Below are positions 32,702 through 42,500 of a DNA stretch of 64,000 nt, piece by piece (the first letter of the stretch is position 1; every line of letters begins with the position of its first letter). Below the pieces are notes generated by a model, which was given only the letters and a program-made list of their open reading frames with translations, was not told the DNA's origin and searched no databases. The DNA lies in the NCBI GenBank assembly GCA_002118135.1, contig BDIU01000067.1:213218-277217 (forward strand), in the 5' to 3' direction. Made by a program: the position numbers and the translations under genes. This DNA is from Trebouxia sp. TZW2008. Lineage: Eukaryota > Chlorophyta > Trebouxiophyceae > Trebouxiales > Trebouxiaceae.

Positions 32702-34772
32702 ATGAGCGTTGCATCCAGTCCTGCCACGAGCCCCACCGGATCAAGCAAACAAGCTCAGGCACTTGCGGACCTACGACAACGAATTTCACAGGATACCAGC
32801 GTAGAAAGCCAGCTTCGCGCTGGGGGCGAGCCCGGACTACTTGGAACATCTGGCATAGATGACGAGACGCTGCTGAGATGGCTGAGAGCCGAGAGGTATA
32901 GACCGGCATTGCATAATGCATGCTGATGGCGTTTGCCAGGCTCGGCCGTCATGTTGGGAACAAATGCTCTTGTTTGATTCCAAGTTGAATCCATGTATCT
33001 CGACTCAGGTTCTCCGTCAGCAAAGCAGAAAAGAGGCTGCGAGATCATGCTCAGTGGCGTCAGGAGTACGTGCCCTCAGGACGCATTGAAGAGGTACTTG
33101 CTTGACATCAATGTTCAGGCTGTGTTGTGCAGAAAAATAAATGGACACTTTGTTGGCTGTGCACAGAGTCCAGCCAAAATGGAATGCAAATAAGACCATT
33201 CTGTGTGTGCATACAGAAAGAAATTGAGCCAGAGCTAGAAGCAGACAAGACCTTCTTGCAAGGCTGTGACAAGATAGGCAGGCCATTGACAGTCTGCGTC
33301 ATCAAGAAACACAGCAAATCCAAACGAGTCCTTGAACAGACCAAGCGCTATATTGCATACTCATTGGACAGCTGCATACAAGCTGTTGACCTCAGCAGAA
33401 ACCCCAGTGGCAAAACTTGTGCCATTTTTGATCTCAGAGGTACACCATTCCTATATTGTTCACTATAACTGCATGCTAGGCAGGCTCAGCAGGCCCAAAC
33501 AGAAAAATATTGAAGTAATCAACCGTGTCCATCAACTTGGTTTTTGTGCCTACCTACAGACATGCTGCATGTTCAAAATGCTTCGTTTCTCTGTCTTGCC
33601 TCTGTTCATCAGCATGGATGAGAATGACACAGGAGACTTTGCAGCTCATTGTGCATGCTCATGTTGATGCCAAAATGAGGAGTATGTGCACAAAATCAAG
33701 TGTTGATGCCTGCAGGGCTGACTTTTGAGGCTATGGACAGACCAGTGCTGCAAGCAGTGTTTGATCTGCTGCAAAACCATTATCCAGAAAGGTGATTGCA
33801 ACATCGTTTTGATGTACAACAAAGCTTGCACTATGAGCACATGGCCGTTTCTTCACACAGCTCACAGCAGGGCAGTCATACGCTGCAGAAATTGTCTGGC
33901 CAATCAGTACCATGTTCTGTGCTTGTTGTGATAAAGTGGGGTCCTAACAGGACACGATTTGTGCCTCACACGCCTGGCTGGCATGTGCTGAAAAGTACAA
34001 ACATGCTTACTGTAAGCATCGCAATTATTGATTTGTTCAGGCTTGGCACACTGTGGATGTATGAAGCACCGTCTATGTTCTGGGCAGTGTGGACGCTTGT
34101 CAGTCCTTTCATTCACCCAGAAACCAAGGAGAAAGTGCATTTTGTCAGCAGCAAATCAGCTATTGCTCAATTTCAGCAGGCGTTTGACCCATCGGTAAGA
34201 TTAACATGCTGAACTCAATGTACACTATCGACAGCAATCTCCAGCAATTGATTGACACACTGAAAGTGGCAAAGCACAACAGCATGGGGCATCGCCACTC
34301 TGTTTTGATTGCTGCAATGTCTGGTGCTGGGATGCATTGCAAAGTCAACCCACGAGCAACGGCGTATGTGTTTGCAAATAATTGCCGCGTAGAGCCAGTG
34401 CTTGTCATATTTGTCTTTGTTTATCATAGATGTGGTAAATAACCAGGTTACGACTGAGCGACGCGTCAGAGTTTCAATGACATACAGATTGCGGCATGTA
34501 GTGTGGATAATGCAAGGGCTACCTGCTGCAATCGTGCCTAAAATAATACTGGTTGCAGGTCCTGCCAAAAGAGTACGGTGGCGAGGCTGAGCTAATTCCT
34601 TTGCAGGAGTATGTCAAAGTCCATTTCCTGAATTCACAACAGGTACACTTCTCACTGATCAAACTGCACGCTGAACATTGCTCTGAGCCTTTCTGTTGAT
34701 GAGTGAGTGCAGGTCTTGTTGAAGACTGTAGACATTATGGCATGGGTCATGTTCACAAGGCTTCTGAAATAG
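32702..34772 (+). CDS. Sec14-like CRAL-TRIO lipid-transfer protein, 7 exons, 291 aa
   Basis: Sec14-type proteins bind phosphatidylinositol or other lipids in a hydrophobic pocket and move or present them between membranes. Exons are 32702-32895, 33009-33093, 33217-33439, 33716-33791, 34041-34194, 34559-34642 and 34713-34772, with consistent phases. The CRAL-TRIO N-terminal segment reads DDETLLRWLRAER joined to FSVSKAEKRLRDHAQWRQEY. The lipid-binding domain includes QGCDKIGRPLTVCVIKKH, AVFDLLQNHYPERLG across a junction, EAPSMFWAVWTLVSPFI, KVHFVSS and LPKEYGGEAEL. The last short exon (VLLKTVDIMAWVMFTRLLK) is the least certain. Length is usual for a single-domain Sec14 protein, and no exon duplication is seen. 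Confidence 0.92.
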
Positions 34773-35735
34773 TATGTGCTTTGGCATGCACAGATGCTAC
34801 GCAGTGGTTGACAAAGGCTAACAGCGCAAAATCAGCTCACAGCATGATGCATGCAACCGCACAGAATTCACATGCAGCAACCATGCATATGCTTAATAGT
34901 TAGGGCCTATGACTCTGCTAGCAGCATTTAGAAGCATTGTCTTGCCCTCAAGCTTCCTGTACTCAGCTGTTTTGGTATTCATACAAGTGATTTCTCGACT
35001 GCAGCAAATGCTTGACCTGTATGGTAAGTGACGTGCAGGTTGTTCAGGGGGAGGAGCCACTTTCTCAGATCATCAAACCAGTTCAACCTCAGATTGTCCA
35101 ACCAGCGTCTGGGACAGTTTGATTGTAGATACCACAAGGTTGGACATGACTGCCAAATGAGCGCATCTGCATTGCTCAGCCAATGCCGTATATACTTACA
35201 GCCCTAGCATAACACCTTTTTAAAGACTATGGAGCTTTATCAAATTCTTTGATAAAGCTCCATACTGGGAATGTGGCATCATTGGCACGTCGTATGGCAA
35301 TATCTTGAGAAGCGATTGATGGCCCTGGACTGTATTCAATGATCAATACGCAGTCTTGAACATCACATTGGCGCTGCTGTTATGCGCATGGATGCAAATC
35401 CGACATGCGTTGGATGTCTGGCGACATGGCTACACCTTTGCCACGTTCAAGTCGGATGCGTTTGTAACAGCAACTTGATGTAAAATCTCTGCTGTTGCTG
35501 CTGGATTGTGTGACGTTAGATTTTGATTCTGTTCAACTGCTGCTTGCTACCTTCATGCATTGCTCGATATACATTGAATGGGTCTGAGAGTTGAGACACA
35601 CACAACATCTCTGGAGTTGGAGACAGTACAAAGCTCTCCTCACGCAATAAAATGGGCATGAAGCTTAGCCTGATGCACGCACACTGCTGCTAAAGGCAGC
35701 ACATTTAGGGCAACTAGCGAAACAGAAAGGTTCTG
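34773..35735. other. Gap between convergent Sec14-like and C2HC genes
   Basis: The gap is about 960 bp. It contains a perfect hairpin at 35228-35264 (separate entry). A possible LINE-tail relic on the minus strand at about 35030-35190 reads CPRRWLDNLRLNWFDDLRKW in one frame; this is weak evidence. No gene is recognised. Confidence 0.45.
35228..35264. repeat. Perfect 16-bp inverted repeat, 5-nt loop
   Basis: TATGGAGCTTTATCAA at 35228-35243 is the exact reverse complement of 35249-35264, around ATTCT. It is intergenic, between two convergent genes. It could be a transcript 3'-end hairpin, a small-RNA precursor or a MITE remnant. Confidence 0.92.
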
Positions 35736-37010
35736 CTACCGATGAGGCTGACACCAGAGCTGCTGATGCGCTGCTTGCCGTGACTTGCTGACAATACCAC
35801 CACACCGCTGACATACAAAGCTTGAGTCATCCATAGTGCCAGGCTCAGCTAGATTCATGCCCCGCAGCTCCTGTTCCACAGCACAGACCCAAGTTTGTTC
35901 ATGTGAACAAACATGTTGGGCCGCCTCCATTTAACGTGATAGACAGTGGTGACCGAACTAGCTGCGGCCACACACCACAGGGTTCATGCAGGTTTTGACA
36001 ATCCCGCACGCAAATGGCAGCCACGAGGTAGGGACTCAAGCTGGTGGGGCGTCCAAACACACTTTCCCACAATGCATACTGAATACAAGCCCTCAGTACA
36101 TGTCAAGCTGGAGCAGATGACTGAAGGCAACAGCTTTTTTTTGGAAAAAAGTCACACCTGCAGAAGTGGTTGCTGACTTTGACACTGCTGTTGTGAACCC
36201 AACTGCCCTTGAAGCTGCAATTGCTGCATCTGAAGGTCCAGAGACTCATACTGCCAATTGCTCTGACCATGCGCAGCAGCCTGAGCACAATGCCACCAGA
36301 TGAGCACTTGCCTGCTTTGGCAGGTGACTAACAATGGCATGCAGCATGGAAGAAGCTATACAAGAAAGTTGCAAACTGTCAGAGCGTCGGGATATGTTTG
36401 AACAAGGTTGGCAAGCAGAGATTGTGCTTGATCAGCTGCAGAGCAGGCTCAGCCATGTCTTGGAAGCACACACAAGTCAAAGCAAGCATGGAAGCTGTGT
36501 TTGCACAAGAGCTCCCAAACTGTGAAAATGCTGGTGAGTCACCTGCATATCTGTAATCCTGCAGCCTGTCAGTATGTCTGCCAACTGATCAGCAGCAGAC
36601 TGCGCTGAAGCTTGCTGTGGCTGCAGGTGAAGCTGAGACAGATGTGATTCTACCCTGTAGGCGACATATGGTTCACCTGCTAGGCTGTTCTGGCATAACA
36701 ACACGCAGATGTCTGTGCCGACCTGTGAGAAGCCAGCCATACCTTGCTGCTGCGCTGTGAACAGCTCCCTCACCAAATGTAGACCTCAATGCTTCAAACA
36801 CAACCTGCCGCGCCAGCAAGCTCAGCACTAAAGCAGTGTGCAAGCTGAGGGACTAGGTGCACACCAGCAACAGACCTGCAATGCAGCTGTGGTATTGCCC
36901 TCAGCAATGTAATGTCGTGCAACTCCTAAGCTGGCCTGAACAGCTGCCTCGGCGTGTGGTGGTGGTCCCCTTGTGTAGTTGTTAGGGAGTGCCTCTGCCT
37001 GGTGCAGCAT
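35736..37010 (-). CDS. Unrecognised protein with C-terminal C2HC zinc-finger motif
   Basis: I do not recognise the family. The first exon starts with ATG at 37010 and reads MLHQAEALPNNYTRGPPP, then EAAVQASLGVARHYIAEGN, a helical TPR-like stretch. It is followed by exons at about 36735-36820 (LLARQVVFEALRSTF), 36569-36640 (VESHLSQLHLQPQQASAQS) and a Gln-rich exon at about 36160-36260. The last open stretch (35736 to about 35930) encodes FVCQRCGGIVSKSRQAAHQQ and WCQPHR, giving Cys-x2-Cys-x12-His-x4-Cys spacing suited to a zinc site. The splicing between 35930 and 36260 is unresolved, and the terminal block may be a separate 64-aa unit. Confidence 0.5.
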
Positions 37011-37568
37011 AGGCAGCTGTGACCGGCGGGACAGCCCGAGTCAAAACGGCTTGACAGCAAATCTCAATCGCTTTTGGTTTGTCGAGCAACACAGCAGTTC
37101 ATTACGCGTAAATGAACGGTTCCTAGGCGCGACAAAGCAAAAAGGCTGCTAGATCAAGCTTGCCAGCAACGACTACAAATGAGCTGACACACACGAGCGT
37201 CGTTTGCGACGATGTTCAGGCAACACCTGCGACAGAGTCAGTCCACAACGCAAGCGCTTGCGCGCAGTGCGGAAGCCCAATTTGCAAAGTAGTGCATGAC
37301 TAAAGGTCATATGGTCGGCCATGTGTGCGCATTATGAGAAGCCCCGCGATTGTCAGAGCAGTACCGACGGAACAACAACTTGCTGCATGCTTGTTATTGC
37401 ATTATCGTACTTGCGGAAAAATTCAGTCAGTGTGTGCATTTCGCTGCGTAACTTTCAGGGGATTGTGACGGTCTTTTGCACGCTGTGCATGCTCGCGTTC
37501 TTCCCCGTGCAGAGCAGAATAAGAACCGCTAGCGCAGGCCGGATCAAAGCCAGCGAAGCACCTTTTGC
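37011..37568. promoter_or_regulatory. Divergent upstream region of C2HC (-) and hydrolase (+) genes
   Basis: The 558-bp gap separates two 5' ends. It includes an open frame at 37321-37602 with a hydrophobic stretch but no family resemblance. No specific promoter element is recognised. Confidence 0.4.
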
Positions 37569-38834
37569 ATGCAAAGCACATCGAGGTGCCAAACACAGTT
37601 GAACGCCGGCAAGCATATCGCTACACAGTTGTCAAGTTTCACGCATGCACGCCTGTTCCACTTCAGCCGACCAGCTCGCGCAATAGAACGGCCCCGCTCC
37701 GCCTCGCACAGAGTCAGCAACCAGATGGGAGGTAGCGTGGATTACTCGCAGGGCAAGCTGTACGCACGTCCCGGGCATGGCTCAGTCGATCAGTCACCAC
37801 CCGCTCAAGGGTTGCAGCCACTGGGAACAGGAGCACATCGTGATGGCTTGATTTACACACCAAGAAGCTATAGGCATGGTCAGCCAACTCCACTCTGCAT
37901 CATCATGCACGGAGCTGGAGGCAATGCCAAGGGTGCCCTGTTTCCCCCTCTTGAAGATATAGCTGAAAAAGTAGGTGCTACCCTTCAAATGTCAAAAGCA
38001 AATTTGCTTGCCCCTGTACCTGATACCCAGAGTTTTCTCTGACAATGCTTGGCCCCAGGCACTTGGGTCAGTAAAGTTATTGGGTCCATGCAAGAAAGAT
38101 GTCCAAGATTCTATTGGCATTGATGCCTGCCTGATTTGCTGCAGACTGGGATGATCCTGTTGTCGCCTCAATCTCAATCCAGTTCTTGGGATGTCATTCG
38201 TGGTGGATATGAGCCTGATGTGCAAATCATGGACAAGGCGCTGAAAAGTGTGTTTGACCGATACACCATTGATCCACAGAAGTGCAGTATTGGCGGATTT
38301 TCAGATGGCGCTTCATATGCATTGTCAGTTGGCACAACCAACGGCGACATCTTCACTCACATTGTGGCGTTTTCACCAGGCTTCATGCGGCCAGGCTACC
38401 TGGTGAGAGTTGGAAAGCGCACCATCAGTCTGAAAGCTAGTGCGCATGTTTGGACTTGTCTACCTGCAGGTAGGTCTAGACACACACACGCTACTGTTCT
38501 GCTGTCATGTTGCAGTGCAAGGTCAGTGCCCTTCAACACATTGGTCATATGCAACATGAGTAGATGTCAGCTCTTGTGTGCTCCACTTGCGTCTTGATTA
38601 CGTTAACGATGCTTTGGTGCAGGAGGGTAAGCCATATATATATATATCAGCTATATATCACATGGCACAAACGATGAGGTGCTCAGCATAGACTACTGCA
38701 GCAGGCGGCTGGCTCCACGTTTGCAGAAGCAGGGGTATGATGTTAGATACCATGAGTTTGAGGGTCCACATACAGTGCCAAGGAGCATCTGTCAAGAAGG
38801 CATCCAATGGTTTCTTGGAGAGCCAGTGGCATGA
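37569..38834 (+). CDS. Alpha/beta hydrolase (phospholipase/carboxylesterase or PHB-depolymerase-like), 3 exons
   Basis: This is a serine hydrolase fold. Exon 1 ends at 37970 and contains the strand-turn CIIMHGAGGNAKG (oxyanion-hole region). Exon 2 is 38145-38402 and contains the nucleophile elbow GGFSDGASYAL. Exon 3 runs from 38623 and contains SHGTNDEVL (acid) and FEGPHTVPRS (histidine), then a stop at 38832-38834. The start may be 37569, giving a basic Ser/Arg-rich leader of about 52 residues that could be an organelle presequence, or 37725 (MGGSVDYSQGKLYARPG). Exon 3 is out of frame as sequenced: the (TA)n tract at 38635-38657 shifts SHGTNDEVL relative to the phase-0 entry at 38623. Loss of one TA unit would restore the frame. 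Confidence 0.8.
38634..38658 (+). repeat. (TA)n microsatellite inside the hydrolase coding sequence
   Basis: CCATATATATATATATATC is followed by AGCTATATATCAC, directly between the exon 3 acceptor and the SHGTNDEVL codons. Its length decides the reading frame of the catalytic Asp and His. Confidence 0.85.
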
Positions 38835-39582
38835 TATGGCCAAAGACAATGTCATGGCCCATGCATGAGTGTGAATGAACCTGTAGCATTGCTCGTCAGC
38901 TACCAAACAAACTTGCAGTGCAATACGTGTTTACTGTATTCTTCAGATGCTGTTCAGCTTTGTGTACTGATGTCTGCCTGTAGCAATTTGATGTCTAATC
39001 TATTTGATGCTTCAGTGTGGATACTTTGCAGTCAAATAACCCTTCTCAGCAAACATTAAGCATCAAAGACTGCGGGAAGTTTAACGCCATCTGAAAATGA
39101 TGCGACTCCTGCAGGGAAAACTTTCCCCGGAAAAACAGAACTGCTCAGCACGGAGTGCATTTGTGTTCAACAGACCAAGCTGACTGAACCAACCAACATT
39201 TTTCCCGGAGCGCTTGCCAACGTCAACATGTCCAATGTAATGATGCACCTTGCACATCGCATGTCCAGTGTCACAGGGTGACTAAAAGTCAACTCAAGCA
39301 GGCACAGCCATGGCGACTGCCGTGCTCTGCAAATTTGAATGTCTGCACTTCTGAAGCCACTTCACAAGCGACATTTTGGCGTCGTGCTGCCGGCTTCTGC
39401 TGTGCATTGCTTGAGCTACAGCTAGACGATCGTGTTGAGTCCCAACACCTGACAGTAGAAGATCCGACTGCGTGACCTACCGGCTGCAAGTCTGCGGCTT
39501 CACGCTGATCAGCACCGTAGGTTCGCTGCAAGCGTGTGTTACCGATATCAAAATACACCCGGAACCTTTTGAGCAAGCAAAC
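38835..39582. other. Intergenic region between hydrolase and GT61 genes
   Basis: 748 bp between tandem + strand genes. No convincing exon is seen. It likely contains the hydrolase 3' UTR and the GT61 promoter. Confidence 0.4.
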
Positions 39583-42500
39583 ATGCAAAGGTCGTCGTCG
39601 CCACGAGCTCGTCGGACATTCAGCATCACCAGGCGCAACATTTTCCCTGCTCTCCTGGCGATTGGTGGTCTTTACAGCTTGCTTCGCTACACGGACAAGA
39701 TCAATCAGGTAAGCAGCAGACAATTGCACGCCATGGTCAGCTCTGTACTCCGATGTTGGCGGCAAGCTTGTGATTGTACCTATCTGTCTCTTAAAGCCAT
39801 CTCCTCCTGGTACAGCTGTCGCGCCTACAGACTGTTTCGCGTGTCCAGCTTGCAGAGCTAAACGTTACCTTGTCGACATACAAGGTCAGCTGCACGTTCT
39901 CAAAAGCTACGAGATGACACAGCATCTGCCATTAAGTCATATTTACAGTCTTGTATCAGCTTGCAATCGAGTGTGCAGTGCTCGGGAGAAGAGCAATATG
40001 GTCGTCTGTGCCTCTTCAATGATGCTTACCTGTGGAATGGAAGCTTCTTCTACATCAGTCTAGGTAGGTCTCCTCTTGATACTGGCATGCAACAGGATCT
40101 ATACAGTGTTTAGCATAGCCTGTCTTGTGTCTCGCAAATGCATGCCTCAGTCCTGTAGGCTTTGTATCAGCAGAATTCCCAAGAGATCTTGACCAAGAGC
40201 ACACTCATCAGCATTCATGAACTACAAGACAGTAACAATAATGACTACACTTGCAAACACATGCGCTAGTTGTGTGTGGCACAAATCCGGCCTTGCCAGG
40301 CCACAACACAGTATTGCCATGTTGCAAGCAAAGCTACTATATTGCATCCATCAGCTCAGTGATGCATGTTGCCTAGTCTGCAGTCAGCCTGTCAGTCAAT
40401 ACAAAACTTGGTTTTGTCCTGTCTTATAAGAAGAGCGTGTCTATGGTTTTGGGTTTTAGCTGGAAAAAAGTTTACCTGAACTTACGGGTACGCACAAAAG
40501 GTTGTGTACGTGCATCTGATCTCCCAGCTCCATTCACATGACTGATCAGTTGAATTTGCATTCCATATGAAGCCACCAGCATACTCAACACCTTTCACTG
40601 ATCCTTGACTGATCGATGACTCTAGATGACTCATGTCTCTACCTTGCAGGCAATGAGCAGCTTCCTGAGGTGAAGACTGGCTGGCATGGCGTTCCTGCTC
40701 AGCTGCTAGATCACATGTGAGTCATAGTTGCAATCCGCAAGTTCTGCAACAACAGAATCGTTTCTTGTCTTTTTCTCTTACTCCTTTGCTTGTTTACCCG
40801 CATGACCTCTTTCTCTTTGCCCTACAAGCAGGTCAGTCATCCATCCCCTGCACCTACCGTGGCAGCAGCAGCAGCAGCAGCAGCAGGCAAGCAATGTCAC
40901 CAGGGAGTACATTGATGAAGGGCTCATGTTTCATTGGCTGGACCCTGGAAACTTGTATCATGTGCTCATGGAGAATGGCAACTACATCTATGCCACAGCT
41001 TGCAGGCTGCTGAAGGCATGCTCCCATGAGGAGAGTCACTACCAGATCTTTGCAATGGATGCTCAGGTCAGGCTGCTGCGTGCTTCACAATCATATTGCC
41101 TGAATGTGTTACTGACAGCAGCGCAGTAGCAACGTAGCAACAGTAGCAAGACAGTCGATTGTTGTGGCTGCAAAACACGTGCTTGCAGGCTGTTGTTTGA
41201 TTTGCTTCATGAAGCATGTGTGCTATTGTCTGTCATGCACCGATTGGGTGGCAAGGCTGGCTGTGAGCATCTGCACAGAGTGGTATGTCTGTCTGCCTGT
41301 TGCCAACAATGACTGCAAGCATTGCAAGCTTGGACATGTCCTGTGCTGCTTGTGCTGTTTCTGTACCCATGTATGCCGGTGCAATACTTATGCCAACTTC
41401 AGCACAGCTTGTGTAGCTGCAGTCCAGCCCAATCTGCAAGTCTCTATGAGCTTCATTTTGCCAAGTCCATTGCTCCAAGCGCATTGTTGCAAATGTGTCA
41501 TCTACTTCTTCATCACTATGTGCTTACACTGCTATACTGACAGAAGTAGGCGCTTTTATGTGTGACAACCTTGACTCACTCTGCTGCTTGCTGATGCAGC
41601 AACCCTTTGTGAGGAACAACCCGCACGCCCTGCCGGCTGGGCATGAGTCCCTGGCCTGCCTATCTAGCACAGCCCCTCGGCAAGTCAGCGATATTGTCTG
41701 GGCTGACAAGGTAGCTGTGTCCAAGGCATTCATATGACTACAAGCCTTTAGTTACTTCTCATTGGCTCATGTCTACTACAGTGTCAAAGGAGATTCCTGT
41801 GATTTGCAGATGATGCTGTGAACATTGTGACAAGTAAGAAAGCGCAGCAATGCTTGCATCAGCCTTTCCTTGGTCATGCTTGTCGTTGCAATGACTGGCA
41901 AGCACAGCAGAGGCTTTTGCAACGCTGAGCTCAGAGCACAAGCACACATGCACGATATACAATTCTGCTTGCAACGCCATATCTTATGGCAAATGTCATG
42001 GCAGCATCGTGTCAAATCCACTCCATCAAGCAATGCTTTGCTGTTCTGGCTGCTTTTACATGCAGCCCTCTTGAACAGAACAAGCGGTTGCTCATAGCAG
42101 CTTTGCCGCATGTGTCACAGGTGGTTCATGTGCAAAAGCTGGCAGTTGGTCTCGGTGTGCCATGTGAAGGGAAAAGATGCAGCTGGGACTCAATCCACTT
42201 CCTGAACCCAGACTACCTTCTTGGACACCGCCAGCTCATGATGGACTGCCTAGGAGTGCAAAACCACTCTCAGCCAGCTCAGCAGGAAGCTCAAACCCTG
42301 CAGGAGACTCAGCAGAGTGAACAAAAGACTCCACAAAGTGAACATGAAACTCAACAAAGCGATCAGGACACTCAGCAAAGCGCAGACAAGACTCAGCAAA
42401 GTGAACAAGGGACTCAACAAAGTGACCAGGAGCCTCAGGAAACAGTGACACCCCCAGAAACCCCATCCAGCACCCGCAGCAGCCCCCCTGAGCCCCTCAA

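Noticed and set aside
42236..42466. Minus-strand frame with repeated HFVES/FAES motifs
   Set aside because: It is the antisense shadow of the GT61 TQQSEQ heptad repeats.
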